DNA from: Streptomyces alboflavus
GTDB lineage: Bacteria; Actinomycetota; Actinomycetes; Streptomycetales; Streptomycetaceae
Length of the DNA stretch: 64,000 nucleotides
Reading direction: 5' to 3'
Assembly: GCF_000716675.1 (NCBI RefSeq)
Contig: NZ_JNXT01000024.1
Span: 45,962-109,961, forward strand
In this document: positions 12,242 to 21,027 of the stretch, piece by piece
Layout: each line of letters opens with the position of its first letter
Numbering within the stretch: the stretch's first letter is position 1
Translations under genes and position numbers: made by a program
The notes under the pieces: model-generated
The model's input: only the letters and a program-made list of their open reading frames with translations
What the model was told of the DNA's origin: nothing
Database searches by the model: none

Positions 12242-13173
12242 TCGCGCCCCATGTCCCGGTGGACGAGGACGGTCTCGATCCCGGCGGCGGTCAGTCGGGC
12301 CGCCAGCTTCTCGGACGTGGCGACGGAGCGGTGCTTGCCGCCCGTGCAGCCCACGGCGATGGTCACGTACCGCTTGCCCTCGCGGCGGTAGCCCGCGGCG
12401 ATCAGCTGGAGGAGTTCGGTGTAGCGGTCGAGGAACTCCTTGGCGCCGGGCTGGTTGAAGACGTACGCCGACACCTCCTCGTTGAGCCCGGTGTAGGGGC
12501 GCAGCTCGGGGACCCAGTGCGGGTTGGGCAGGAAGCGCATGTCGACGACGAGGTCGGCGTCGACCGGCAGGCCGTACTTGAACCCGAAGGACATGACCGT
12601 GGCCCGCAGCTCGGGCTCCTCGTCGCCCGCGAACTGGGCGTCCATCTTGGCGCGCAGCTCGTGCACGTTCAGGCTGGAGGTGTCGATGACCAGGTCGGCG
12701 TCGCCGCGCAGCTCGCGCAGGAGCTCGCGCTCGGCCTCGATGCCGTCGACGATGCGGCCGTCGCCCTGCAGCGGGTGCGGGCGGCGCACCGACTCGAAGC
12801 GGCGCACCAGGGCGTCGTCGGAGGACTCCAGGAACACGATGCGCCGGGTGACGTGCTTGGACTCCAGGTCCGCGAGGGACTGGCGCAGGTTGTCGAAGAA
12901 GCGGCGGCCACGGACGTCGACGACGACCGCGATGCGCGCGACATTGCCCTGGGAGCGGGCGCCCAGCTCCACCATGGTGGGGATCAGCGCGGGCGGCAGG
13001 TTGTCGACGACGAACCAGCCGAGGTCCTCCAGGCACTTGGCCGCCGTGGAGCGGCCCGCGCCGGACATCCCGGAGATGATCACCAGCTCGGGGATGGCCG
13101 CCTCCGCGGCTTCGCCCGGTTCGATGGTCGTGCCCGTACTCACTTGTTCTCCGCCTTCGTCGTGCTCGCTCAT
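12238..13173 (-). CDS. rapZ: RNase adapter protein RapZ
   Basis: A nucleotide-binding protein; E. coli RapZ controls glmS mRNA via the sRNA GlmZ, and actinobacterial homologues sit in the same operon with unclear targets. The 311 residues show a P-loop GMSGAGRST (near 35), the conserved FVVDNLPP segment, and the C-terminal domain with [21 protein letters not shown] and [10 protein letters not shown]. The first 28 residues are acidic and variable. Four-base ATGA overlaps at both ends (with uvrC upstream and yvcK downstream) show a tightly coupled operon. Confidence 0.95.
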   Translation of the reverse strand: MSEHDEGGEQVSTGTTIEPGEAAEAAIPELVIISGMSGAGRSTAAKCLEDLGWFVVDNLPPALIPTMVELGARSQGNVARIAVVVDVRGRRFFDNLRQSLADLESKHVTRRIVFLESSDDALVRRFESVRRPHPLQGDGRIVDGIEAERELLRELRGDADLVIDTSSLNVHELRAKMDAQFAGDEEPELRATVMSFGFKYGLPVDADLVVDMRFLPNPHWVPELRPYTGLNEEVSAYVFNQPGAKEFLDRYTELLQLIAAGYRREGKRYVTIAVGCTGGKHRSVATSEKLAARLTAAGIETVLVHRDMGRE

Positions 13174-15365
13174 GTCTCCATCCCCCGTCGTGTCCGTGCG
13201 GCGCCCACGCGCGTGGGCGCCTCGCTGTCGGTCGGGGCCCCGGTCGTGTCGGGCCCGTCGCCGTGCGGGTCTCCCGCCTGTGCGGGATCCTCGCCACCGC
13301 CGGACGAGTCTCCCGCCTGTGCGGAATGCCCGCCGCCGTCGGACGAGTCTCCCGCGTGCGCGGGCTGCTCGCCGTGGTCGGAGTCACCCGCCGTCGCGGG
13401 TTCCTCCTCTTCCATGATCTCTCCAGTCGCGGTGTTCACCGCGGGGGCCGCCGGGGCGGCCTGGGCGAAGGCCGCCAGGACGGCCTCCGCCGTCTTGCGG
13501 CCTATGCCCGGGACCTCGCAGATCTGGTCGATGGTCGCGGACCGGAGTTTCTTCACCGAACCGAAGTGCTTGATCAGTGTCTGCTTGCGAGCCTCGCCCA
13601 GGCCGGGCACGGCGTCCAAGGGGCTCGCCTTGAAGCGCTTGGTCCGCTTCGACCGCTGGTAGGTGATCGCGAACCGGTGCGCCTCGTCGCGCACCCGCTG
13701 GAGCAGATAGAGCCCCTCGCTGGTGCGCGGCAGGATCACCGGGTCGTCCTCGCCCGGCACCCAGACCTCTTCGAGGCGCTTGGCGAGGCCGCAGACGGCG
13801 ATGTCGTCGATGCCGAGGTCGTCGAGGGCCCGCTGGGCGGCGGCGACCTGCGGCTGACCGCCGTCGACGACGACGAGCTGCGGCGGGTACGCGAACTTCT
13901 TGGGCCGCCCGTCCTCCTCGGTGAGGCTCTCCTGCGCCTCCTCGGGGGACCACTCCCCCGTCTTCTCCTTCTCGGCGAGATACCGCCGGAAGCGCCGAGT
14001 CAGCACCTCGTGCATGGAGCGGACGTCGTCCTGCCCCTCGAAGCCTTTGATCTGGAAGCGGCGGTACTCGCTCTTGCGGGCGAGGCCGTCCTCGAAGACG
14101 ACCATGGAGGCGACGACGTCGTCGCCCTGGAGGTGCGAGATGTCGTAGCACTCGATGCGCAGGGGCGCGCTGTCGAGCTCCAGGGCCGTGGCGATCTCCT
14201 CCAGGGCGCGGGAGCGGGTCGTGAGGTCGGAGGCGCGCTTGGTCTTGTGCAGCATGAGGGATTGCTGGGCGTTGCGCGCGACGGTCTCCATGAGGGCCTT
14301 CTTGTCGCCGCGCTGCGGGATGCGCAGCGACACGTTCGACCCGCGGCGCTGGGTCAGCCACTCCTGCACCGGCTCGACGGGGTCGGGCAGGGCGGGGACG
14401 AGCACCTCCTTGGGGACGGCGTCGCCCGTCTCCTCTCCATAGAGCTGCTGCAGCGCGTGTTCCACGAGGTCGGCCGTGGTGACCGCCTCGACCTTGTCGG
14501 TGACCCAGCCGCGCTGGCCGCGCACGCGTCCGCCGCGCACGTGGAAGATCTGGACGGCGGCCTCCAGCTCGTCCTCGGCGACGGCGATCAGGTCGGCGTC
14601 GGTGGCGTCGGCGAGGACGACGGCGCTCTTCTCCATCGCCTTCCTGAGGGCGTCTATGTCGTCGCGCAGCCGGGCCGCGCGCTCGTACTCCATCTCCTCG
14701 GCGGCGTCCGTCATCTGCCGCTCCAGGCGCCGGATGTACGTCCCCGTGCGGCCGGTCATGAACTCGCAGAAGTCCTCGGCCAGTTCACGGTGCTCCTCGG
14801 CGGAGACCCGGTCCACGCAAGGCGCCGAGCACTTGCCGATGTAGCCGAGGAGGCAGGGGCGGCCGGTGCGGGCGGCGTTCTTGAAGACTCCGGCGGAGCA
14901 GGTGCGCACGGGGAACACGCGCAGGAGCAGGTCCACGGTGTCGCGGATCGCCCACGCGTGGCCGTAGGGGCCGAAGTAGCGCACGCCCTTCTTCTTCTGA
15001 CCGCGCATCACCTGCACGCGCGGGAACTGCTCGTTCATCGTCACCGCGAGGTACGGGTAGCTCTTGTCGTCGCGGTACTTGACGTTGAAGCGCGGGTCGT
15101 ACTCCTTGATCCAGGTGTACTCCAGCTGGAGCGCGGCGGTCTCCGTGGCGACGACGGTCCACTCCACGGACGCCGCCGTCGTCACCATCGTGGCCGTGCG
15201 CGGGTGCAGGTTCGCCAGGTCCTGGAAGTAGCTCGCCAGGCGCTGGCGCAGGCTCTTGGCCTTCCCGACGTAGATCACCCGGCGGTGCTCGTCGCGGAAT
15301 TTGTAGACCCCCGGCGAGTCGGGGATCTGTCCCGGCTTGGGGCGGTAGCTGGAAGGGTCGGCCAT
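13170..15365 (-). CDS. uvrC: excinuclease ABC subunit UvrC with repeat-bearing tail
   Basis: Makes the 3' and 5' incisions in nucleotide excision repair after UvrA/UvrB load. The 731 residues contain the GIY-YIG nuclease (about 16-95: GVYKF and [13 protein letters not shown]), a Cys-rich segment, the UVR UvrB-contact helix (about 205-240), the RNase H-like nuclease (about 380-540, with VVVDGGQPQ) and tandem helix-hairpin-helix motifs ([18 protein letters not shown]). Beyond about residue 655 lies an acidic, Ser/Gly/Asp-rich tail of about 75 residues made of 13-residue repeats. The ATG at 15365 lies exactly 7 nt after a TAGGCT box with no Shine-Dalgarno sequence, so translation is probably leaderless. 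First gene of the operon with rapZ, yvcK and whiA. Confidence 0.97.
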   Translation of the reverse strand: MADPSSYRPKPGQIPDSPGVYKFRDEHRRVIYVGKAKSLRQRLASYFQDLANLHPRTATMVTTAASVEWTVVATETAALQLEYTWIKEYDPRFNVKYRDDKSYPYLAVTMNEQFPRVQVMRGQKKKGVRYFGPYGHAWAIRDTVDLLLRVFPVRTCSAGVFKNAARTGRPCLLGYIGKCSAPCVDRVSAEEHRELAEDFCEFMTGRTGTYIRRLERQMTDAAEEMEYERAARLRDDIDALRKAMEKSAVVLADATDADLIAVAEDELEAAVQIFHVRGGRVRGQRGWVTDKVEAVTTADLVEHALQQLYGEETGDAVPKEVLVPALPDPVEPVQEWLTQRRGSNVSLRIPQRGDKKALMETVARNAQQSLMLHKTKRASDLTTRSRALEEIATALELDSAPLRIECYDISHLQGDDVVASMVVFEDGLARKSEYRRFQIKGFEGQDDVRSMHEVLTRRFRRYLAEKEKTGEWSPEEAQESLTEEDGRPKKFAYPPQLVVVDGGQPQVAAAQRALDDLGIDDIAVCGLAKRLEEVWVPGEDDPVILPRTSEGLYLLQRVRDEAHRFAITYQRSKRTKRFKASPLDAVPGLGEARKQTLIKHFGSVKKLRSATIDQICEVPGIGRKTAEAVLAAFAQAAPAAPAVNTATGEIMEEEEPATAGDSDHGEQPAHAGDSSDGGGHSAQAGDSSGGGEDPAQAGDPHGDGPDTTGAPTDSEAPTRVGAARTRRGMET
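13270..13399 (-). repeat. 39-bp in-frame repeats in the uvrC 3' end
   Basis: Units begin at 13270, 13309 and 13348 (period 39) with a fourth, shortened unit at 13384 (period 36). Every length is a multiple of three, so each encodes about 13 residues with an [13 protein letters not shown] core ([27 protein letters not shown]). They form a disordered acidic tail after the helix-hairpin-helix domain. Confidence 0.85.
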
Positions 15366-15372
15366 GTCGGAC

Positions 15373-15395
15373 AGCCTACTGGCGGGGTGTGACAG
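15373..15395 (-). promoter_or_regulatory. uvrC promoter, degenerate RecA-NDp (PafBC) type, leaderless
   Basis: Read on the minus strand: CTGTCA, 11 nt, TAGGCT, 7 nt, ATG. The hexamer spacing equals that of the uvrA, uvrB and ogt promoters, but the GTG after TTGTCA is replaced by CAC. The 7-nt gap to the ATG predicts transcription starting at the start codon. Confidence 0.55.
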
Positions 15396-15510
15396 TCAGT
15401 GTCTGCGGCTGGGTGGTGCCGTGATGGCGGGCCTCGTGCTCCGCGGGCCTCGCGGACCGCCGATCCGACCGCGCTGCGGGGCTCCCCGCGCCGGGCCGAC
15501 CGCTGAAAGT

Positions 15511-15548
15511 CCCCACCCGCCCGCCCTGTGAAGGGCGGGCGGGTGGGG
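15511..15548 (-). terminator. 17-bp perfect hairpin terminator
   Basis: CCCCACCCGCCCGCCCT (15511-15527), a GTGA loop and the exact complement (15532-15548). It lies 30 nt beyond the stop of the membrane-anchored protein gene and isolates that operon from uvrC. No other hairpin in the window has a longer perfect stem. Confidence 0.9.
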
Positions 15549-15577
15549 GGATGTCCCGGCCGGAGGCCGGGACCGGC

Positions 15578-16516
15578 TCAGCCCAGGCGGCGGGAGCGCC
15601 GCCGGACAAGGGCAGCCCCGGACAGGCCCAGGGCGACCAGGGCCCCGGCTCCGGCCACCGTCGAGGCGACGGTCACCGCCCCGTCGGACGAGGACGAGGA
15701 CGACGCGGACTCAGACTTCCCGGCCGCCTCGGCCGACGTACCCGCCGGTTCCTCGGCGAAGCCACCCGCCTTGCCGGACTTCGCGTACGCCGACCCCGGC
15801 AGCTTGTCCCCGTACGCCTTCTGGACCCGCTTGCGGTAGGCGTCGGTCGAGGTCCCCTCCGCGCCGACCGCACGTACCGCGTCCTTGTCGAGGGGCAGCA
15901 CGCGCGCGCCCTTGGTGACGTACCAGCCGTTGATCTGCGGCTCGTGGAAGACGGTGCCTCCGGGGAGCTTGTCGCCGCCCACGCGCGCGTAGTGGGTCTC
16001 GTCGTCCCCGGTGGCGATGTTCACGATGCGCCAGGAGCCCTCCTGCCGGACGGACCAGAGCGACGCCTCCTGGCCGTCGGAGGAGACCGCCTTGCTGGCC
16101 AGGAACTCCATGCGGGCGACGGGCGCGTCCTTCTTGCCGGCGACGAAGTCGGGCGACAGGTAGTAGACGGGCACGGCCTTGTCGCCCGCCACGCGCGGCT
16201 CGGCCGCGGCCTTGGTGACGGCTCCCTCGCGGGCGAAGAAGCGGGAGAGCGTGTCGAGGGTCTTCGGGGCCTCGGCCGCGTCGTGGGCGGCGCCGCGGGC
16301 GGCGTCCGACGGGGCCGAAGGGGCGGGCGGCGCGGGCCGTGCGGCCGGTCCGGAGTCGGCCGTGGCGTGCGGGGCCGCGAGGCCGAGGAGCAGGGCCGCG
16401 GCCGAGCCCGCGAGCACGGCCTTCAGGGCGCGGCCGGGCGTACCGGAAGCGTGCGACGCGAAGGAGTCGCGCGCCGCGGGGGCGACGGGAGACGCGGGGG
16501 AAACGGGACGGGTCAT
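15578..16516 (-). CDS. secreted protein with C-terminal membrane anchor, unknown function
   Basis: A 312-residue protein. A signal peptide (hydrophobic stretch near residues 31-50, ending at ATADSG) is followed by a Pro/Ala-rich linker, a globular domain (about 85-260) and a Ser-rich spacer. The C-terminus is a single hydrophobic helix (about 283-303) with the basic tail RRRSRRLG, typical of a C-terminal membrane anchor; there is no LPxTG motif. I do not recognise the globular domain. It starts 6 nt after the stop of the papain-like protease gene. The ATG at 16516 has AGGGG about 10 nt upstream; a GTG at 16525 overlapping the previous stop is an alternative. Its pairing with a secreted protease suggests an inhibitor, substrate or surface partner, but this is inference. 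Confidence 0.8.
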   Translation of the reverse strand: MTRPVSPASPVAPAARDSFASHASGTPGRALKAVLAGSAAALLLGLAAPHATADSGPAARPAPPAPSAPSDAARGAAHDAAEAPKTLDTLSRFFAREGAVTKAAAEPRVAGDKAVPVYYLSPDFVAGKKDAPVARMEFLASKAVSSDGQEASLWSVRQEGSWRIVNIATGDDETHYARVGGDKLPGGTVFHEPQINGWYVTKGARVLPLDKDAVRAVGAEGTSTDAYRKRVQKAYGDKLPGSAYAKSGKAGGFAEEPAGTSAEAAGKSESASSSSSSDGAVTVASTVAGAGALVALGLSGAALVRRRSRRLG

Positions 16517-16521
16517 CGCTC

Positions 16522-17169
16522 TCACGCCCCTATCCGGTACAGCGAGTGGGTCCAGGAGAAGGTGTTGTTGTTGACGTACCAGTCGTGGGACGCCCAGTTG
16601 TAGCGGTCGCTGGAGGGCCATGGGTCGCCCCAGTACACCCAGCTGTTGGCGGTGTCGTAGCCGTAGATGACGTGCATGTGGCCGCCGCCGTTGGACCACT
16701 GGATGCGGGTCTCGATGGGCCGGTTCGCGTTGATCTCGGACTGCACGGTGGGGTAACGCAGCCAGCCGGTGACGTACGACCCGGAGTTGATGCCCGCCCA
16801 GCGGAGCCCCGTCTGCACATTGCCGAGAGTGGCCTGGTTGTTGGGGCACTCGGTGTTCTGGTTGCGGCCGAAGGCGGCGTTGCAGAACTGGTTCTGGCTG
16901 TAGTTCTTGCCGAGGTACGTCGCGATGGTGTTGCCCGCCGCGGCCCAGCACCAGTTGGACTTCTGCTGCGCCTGCATCGTGATGTTCAGGCGCTTGGCGG
17001 CGAGGACCGACGGGTCGGCCGCTCCCGAGGCGGCCGGAGCGACGGTCGACGACGTGTCGTGGGGCGCCGCGGCGGCGGTGGCCGCCGGTACGGCGAGGAA
17101 GGCCGCCGCGGCGACGGCCAGTGCGGACAGCCGTCTGCGACGGCTCGACCCGCGGGTGGAGTGGTGCAT
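16522..17169 (-). CDS. secreted papain-like cysteine protease (C39_2/AvrRpt2-like)
   Basis: A 215-residue exported protein with an Arg-rich, Ala-rich signal peptide (cleavage near residue 35). The mature part has the papain-like dyad: catalytic Cys74 in the oxyanion motif QQKSNWCWAAAG, His164 or His166 in GGGHMHVIYGYD, and a candidate Asp182 in YWGDPW. This arrangement fits the compact C39_2/AvrRpt2-like peptidases of actinobacteria, in which a short enzyme cleaves extracellular or self proteins. It is the first gene of a two-gene operon with the membrane-anchored protein and is divergent from an XRE-type regulator, whose intergenic region carries palindromes. The substrate is unknown. Confidence 0.85.
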   Translation of the reverse strand: MHHSTRGSSRRRRLSALAVAAAAFLAVPAATAAAAPHDTSSTVAPAASGAADPSVLAAKRLNITMQAQQKSNWCWAAAGNTIATYLGKNYSQNQFCNAAFGRNQNTECPNNQATLGNVQTGLRWAGINSGSYVTGWLRYPTVQSEINANRPIETRIQWSNGGGHMHVIYGYDTANSWVYWGDPWPSSDRYNWASHDWYVNNNTFSWTHSLYRIGA

Positions 17170-17260
17170 CGCGTTCCTCCCGAGCGGAGTGGGGGTGGGA
17201 TGTGGAGGAGCGCGTCCGGACGCTGCGATTGAGCATCAGGTGTTGTCCAGTGCAGGTCAA

Positions 17261-17386
17261 CACGCTTCAATGCGGCATGGTTTGAAGCGTGAACAACGGC
17301 GTACATCTGTGAACGCCCGGCGCACGCTCACCTGGCCACCCGCTTCGACCGGGGCGTACACCCGCACGGCCGGAGTGAACGTTCAC
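17261..17386. promoter_or_regulatory. divergent promoter region with two operator-like palindromes
   Basis: Between the protease operon and the divergent regulator lie a perfect 10-bp inverted repeat CACGCTTCAA (17261-17270) / TTGAAGCGTG (17282-17291) with an 11-nt spacer, and a perfect palindrome GTGAACGTTCAC (17375-17386). GTGAAC half-sites recur at 17289 and 17309. The second palindrome sits 14 nt before the regulator start codon, well placed for autoregulation. Confidence 0.65.
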
Positions 17387-17400
17387 AGAAAGGACCTGCG

Positions 17401-18369
17401 GTGCGGAACGTCACCCCCCACGCAACGCCCCACCCGACGCCCCTGGACGACACCCCGGCAGACCTCGCCACCGCCCTGCGCACCGGCCCGTTCCACGTCG
17501 CCCTGCGCGCCGCCATCGCCGCCCGGCGCCTGCCCCTGCAACGGGTGCGCCACCATCTCGCACGCGCGGGCGTCCACGTCGGCGTGACCAGTCTGAGCTA
17601 CTGGCAGCAGGGTGCGCGCCGCCCCCAGCGCGCCGAGTCGCTTCGGGCCGTACGCGCCCTGGAGGAGATCCTGCGGCTGCCGGAAGAATCACTCATCCGG
17701 CTTCTCGCCCAGGCAGAGGAGCGTATCAACGCCGAGCGCCCCGCCGCCCGTTCGTACCGCTCCCTGGTGGAGGCCTCCGACGTCCTGCAGTCGCTCCTCG
17801 CGGACCTGGAGTCCCCGCTCGACGGCGGTCTGCACACCGTCGGCCACCACGAGCGGATACGCATAGGCGCCCACCGTGAGCTCCTTGGCCGCGATTCCCA
17901 GCATGTCGTACGCGCCCACACGGACGGGATCGACCGCTATCTGGCCATCCACCACGGGGACCCCGGCTGCGCCCCGGAGCGGATGGAGGTGCGGGCCCTG
18001 GAGAACTGCCGCACCGGGCGGGTGCGCTGGCACCACGACACCGGTGTCCTGGTCGCGGAGCTGCTGTTCGACGCCCGGCTGCGCACGGGCGACACCCATC
18101 TGTTCTGCTACGGCTTCGAGGACGGCACGGCCGGGGTGAGTGCCGAGTACGTGCGCGGCTTCAGCTTCGCCGGCGGCCAGTACGCCCTCCAGGTCCGCTT
18201 CACCGAGGACACCCTGCCCGTGCGCTGCCACCGCTTCACGCAGCGGTCGGCGGCGGCGCCGCGCCTCGGCCTGCGGGAGCTGACGCTGAGCGGCAGCCAT
18301 CGGTCGGTGCACCTCGTGGAGCCGCAGGTGCGGGCCGGGATCATCGGGATCGGGTGGGACTGGGAGTGA
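17401..18369 (+). CDS. XRE-like helix-turn-helix regulator with ligand-binding-type C-domain
   Basis: A 322-residue cytoplasmic protein. The N-terminal part (about 25-100) looks like a helix-turn-helix domain: LRAAIAARRLPLQRVRHHL, then VTSLSYWQQGARRPQRAESL, resembling the recognition helix and following loop of XRE proteins. The rest (about 120-320) is a beta-rich domain I do not recognise (HTVGHHERIRIGAHRELLGRDS, FCYGFEDGTAGVSAEYVRGF). The start is a GTG with AAAGGA 7 nt upstream. Divergent from the protease operon, so it is the natural candidate regulator of it. Its stop codon lies within a 23-bp tandem repeat. Confidence 0.75.
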   Translation: MRNVTPHATPHPTPLDDTPADLATALRTGPFHVALRAAIAARRLPLQRVRHHLARAGVHVGVTSLSYWQQGARRPQRAESLRAVRALEEILRLPEESLIRLLAQAEERINAERPAARSYRSLVEASDVLQSLLADLESPLDGGLHTVGHHERIRIGAHRELLGRDSQHVVRAHTDGIDRYLAIHHGDPGCAPERMEVRALENCRTGRVRWHHDTGVLVAELLFDARLRTGDTHLFCYGFEDGTAGVSAEYVRGFSFAGGQYALQVRFTEDTLPVRCHRFTQRSAAAPRLGLRELTLSGSHRSVHLVEPQVRAGIIGIGWDWE

Positions 18370-18419
18370 CCCCGGGGCCCATCCGGGAGTGACCCCGGGG
18401 TCCGTCCGGGAGTGACCCC
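18362..18419 (+). repeat. 23-bp tandem repeat spanning the regulator stop codon
   Basis: Units start at 18362, 18385 and 18408 (third partial), each beginning GGGAGTGACCCC. The first two differ at two positions. The TGA of the XRE-like regulator (18367-18369) is in unit 1, and the array fills the space to the convergent Rieske gene stop at 18420. Confidence 0.9.
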
Positions 18420-18839
18420 TCAGGCTCCCGGGCCCGCCACGATCTTGCCGCCCGCGACCTTCACCGGCAGCTCCTCCAGGGGCGTCACGGCGGGCTCGCG
18501 CAGCACCTTGCCGTTCCGCGCGTCGAACTGGCTGCCGTGGCACTGGCAGGTCAGCTTGGTGCCCTGAAGCTTCTCGATGGGGCACCGGGCGTGCGTGCAG
18601 ATGCTGCTGAACGCCTTGTACTCGTCGTCGGCGATCCGGCTGACCACCACGTTCTCGTCCGGGTAGAGCTTCGATCCGCCCACCGGCACCTCGTCGGCCG
18701 CGCCCAGGTCCACCGGCTCGGTCGGCGCGGAACGACTGCCGCTGCCACCGGAGGAGCAGGCGGTGAGCCCGAGCCCGACGGCGGGGGCGAGGGCGGCCGC
18801 GCGCAGCACGGTGCGGCGGGCGGGGGACGTGCCGGGCAT
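18420..18839 (-). CDS. Tat-exported Rieske [2Fe-2S] lipoprotein
   Basis: A 139-residue protein. The N-terminus has a twin-arginine start (ARRTVLRAA) and a lipobox LTAC with Cys28, so the folded iron-sulfur protein is predicted to be exported by Tat and tethered to the outer face of the membrane. The Rieske domain shows both ligand loops: CTHARC (Cys81, His83) and CQCHG (Cys98, His101). Probably a small electron carrier; no partner oxidase or cytochrome gene is adjacent. The ATG at 18839 has GGAG 5 nt upstream. Convergent with the XRE-like regulator. Confidence 0.9.
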   Translation of the reverse strand: MPGTSPARRTVLRAAALAPAVGLGLTACSSGGSGSRSAPTEPVDLGAADEVPVGGSKLYPDENVVVSRIADDEYKAFSSICTHARCPIEKLQGTKLTCQCHGSQFDARNGKVLREPAVTPLEELPVKVAGGKIVAGPGA

Positions 18840-19065
18840 GAAGTCTCCACAGGTCAGGCTGGTTCGGCGACGAATCGACCCTACCGGTGGGAGATCGCGT
18901 GACCGGGTGGGGCACCGGGGTGCCCGAGTGCCGCCCGCATCGGTCGCGTCCGCCGGGTCTGGCTTTAGCCTGTCCGCAGGCGGAGGCCGGGGCTCCAGGA
19001 CGTCTGGGCTCCGCCCGCGCCGGAACGCCCGACCGCCGGAGCCGTACGCCGGGAAGGAACCGTCA

Positions 19066-19992
19066 GTGATAGTCGTCGCAGGAGAGGCCCTCATCGACCT
19101 CGTGCCGCAGGACGGGCTGCGGGGCGCCCTGTCCGCCCTCGCGCCGCGCCTCGGCGGCGGGCCGTACAACACGGCGGTCGCGCTCGGCCGCCTCGGCTCC
19201 CCCACCGCCTTCTGCTCCCGGGTCTCGCTCGACGCGTTCGGCGAGGCGCTGCTCGGGGGCCTGCGGGCGGCGGACGTCGACGTGTCGTACGTCCAGCGCG
19301 GCCCCGAGCCGACGACCCTGGCCCTGACCTCGATCGACGGCGACGGCTCGGCCGCGTACTCCTTCTACGTGGACGGCACCGCCGACCGCCTGTTCGCCGT
19401 GCCACGCCGGGTCCCCGACGGTGTGCGGGCGATGTCCTTCGGGACCTGCTCGCTCGTCCTGGAGCCGGGCGCGAGCGCGTACGAGGAGCTGATGCGGCGC
19501 GAGGCGGCCCGCGGTGTCTTCACGGCGCTCGACCCCAACATCCGCCCGGGCCTGATCGCCGACGCGGACGCCTACCGCGCCCGGTTCAAGAGCTGGCTGC
19601 CGTCGGTGGCGCTCCTGAAGCTGTCCGAGGAGGACGCCCGGTGGCTGGGCGGCACGCCCGCGGAGTGGCTGGCGTCGGGACCGGCGGCCGTGGTGGTGAC
19701 GCGGGGCGGCGACGGGCTCTCCGTCTTCACACGCGAGGGCGGCGAGGTCTCGGTGCCGGGCGTTCCGGTCGACGTCGTGGACACGATCGGCGCGGGCGAC
19801 ACGGTGAACGCGGCGCTGCTGCACTCCCTTGCCACGCGGGACGCCCTGTCCGCGCGGACGGCGGCGGGGCTCGGCGACGACGCCTGGGCGGAGGTGCTGC
19901 GGTTCGCGGCGCGCGCGGCGGCGGTCACCTGCTCGCGGGCGGGGGCGGAGCCGCCGTACGCACGGGAGTTGGACGGGGGCGCGGGGCGCTAG
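19066..19992 (+). CDS. PfkB-family carbohydrate kinase (fructokinase-like)
   Basis: A 308-residue ribokinase-fold sugar kinase. N-terminal IVVAGEALIDLVP and LGGGPYNTAVALGRLG are the substrate/lid signatures, and DTIGAGDTVNAAL near residue 240-250 is PfkB signature 2 with the catalytic Asp. The sequence looks fructokinase-like, but the sugar cannot be fixed from motifs. The GTG at 19066 is chosen because AAGGA lies just upstream and the protein begins at the conserved strand; the frame stays open 101 codons further upstream. It stands alone between Rieske and HTH genes. Confidence 0.88.
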   Translation: MIVVAGEALIDLVPQDGLRGALSALAPRLGGGPYNTAVALGRLGSPTAFCSRVSLDAFGEALLGGLRAADVDVSYVQRGPEPTTLALTSIDGDGSAAYSFYVDGTADRLFAVPRRVPDGVRAMSFGTCSLVLEPGASAYEELMRREAARGVFTALDPNIRPGLIADADAYRARFKSWLPSVALLKLSEEDARWLGGTPAEWLASGPAAVVVTRGGDGLSVFTREGGEVSVPGVPVDVVDTIGAGDTVNAALLHSLATRDALSARTAAGLGDDAWAEVLRFAARAAAVTCSRAGAEPPYARELDGGAGR

Positions 19993-20053
19993 AGCCGGCT
20001 TCCGCGGACGCCGGGGCCGACCCCTGCGGACCGCTGCGCTCCGCGGGCGGGTC

Positions 20054-20914
20054 TCAGCCGCTGACCGCGCGCAGACCGCCCGGCCGGCGGCCGTTGAGCC
20101 GGTCGAGCGCCGCCGAGGTGGCGTCGTCGGCCGGGAGGTGGACGATCAGGCGCTGGCCGTCGACGTCGGGCAGCGCCAGCGTCTCGTACGCCAGCCGTAG
20201 CGCGCCCACCTGCGGGTGCGTCAGGCGCTCCACGCCGCTGCGGCGCGGCAGGCCCGGCACGGCCTCGACGCGGTCGGCGAACGGCGCCCCGGCGAGCACC
20301 GTCAACTCGTCGACGAACTGCACCGCATGGGGGTCGATCATCGGCGACTCGTTCCTGAGGTGCGCGATCTGCTCGTCGGCGACGCGGTCCCACTCGGGGA
20401 AGACCGTACGGGCCCGTTCGTCGGTGAAGACGAACCGCAGCAGGTTGGGCCGGTCGCCGTCGAGCAGGCCGAGGGGGCGCGCGATCTGCTCGTAGGCCGT
20501 CGTGTACGTGAGGACGTCGCTGAGCCGGTTGAGCAGCACCGCCGGGGTGGGTTCGAGGCGGTCGACCAGGGCGCGCACGGTGGGCCGCACGGACAGCGCC
20601 GGGGGCGGTGCGGCGGAGCAGCAGGGGTTGTCGGCGCCGTTGCTCGCCTTCTCCAGGCGGCGCAGGTGGACGCGCTCCTCGACGGTCAGGCGCAGGGTGT
20701 CCGCGAGCGAACCGAGCACGGACGGCGAGGGGTTGCGGTCGCGGCCCTGTTCCAGGCGGGTCAGGTACTCGACGCTGATGCCGGCGAGGGTGGCGACTTC
20801 GGAGCGGCGCAGTCCGGGGGTGCGGCGGCGCGGGCCGCTGGGCAGGCCCACTTCGGTGGGGGTGACGGCCTCGCGGCGGGCGCGGAGGAAGGCTCCCAGC
20901 TCGTTCTCGCTCAC
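20054..20914 (-). CDS. XRE-family regulator with MmyB-like ligand-binding domain
   Basis: A 286-residue transcription factor. The N-terminal helix-turn-helix spans about residues 1-80 (LGAFLRARREAVTP, GLRRSEVATLAGISVEYLTRLEQGRD). The C-terminal domain (about 105-275; VLLNRLSDVLTYTTAYEQIARPLG, FPEWDRVADEQIAHLRNES) is the MmyB-like PAS-type domain known in actinobacterial regulators that may bind fatty-acid-like ligands. It is divergent from the YceI gene (113 bp between starts); such regulators usually control a divergent neighbour, so YceI is the likely target. Confidence 0.88.
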   Translation of the reverse strand: MSENELGAFLRARREAVTPTEVGLPSGPRRRTPGLRRSEVATLAGISVEYLTRLEQGRDRNPSPSVLGSLADTLRLTVEERVHLRRLEKASNGADNPCCSAAPPPALSVRPTVRALVDRLEPTPAVLLNRLSDVLTYTTAYEQIARPLGLLDGDRPNLLRFVFTDERARTVFPEWDRVADEQIAHLRNESPMIDPHAVQFVDELTVLAGAPFADRVEAVPGLPRRSGVERLTHPQVGALRLAYETLALPDVDGQRLIVHLPADDATSAALDRLNGRRPGGLRAVSG

Positions 20915-21027
20915 CGTTCGAACGTACCAGGGTGGCTCCTGGGACCGCCGCCCCTGATCGTGGCCCTGCCACTACCAGTCTCCGCCCGGCCTTCCTCGGC
21001 TGCGGCGGCCGCCGCAGAGTGGACGGC

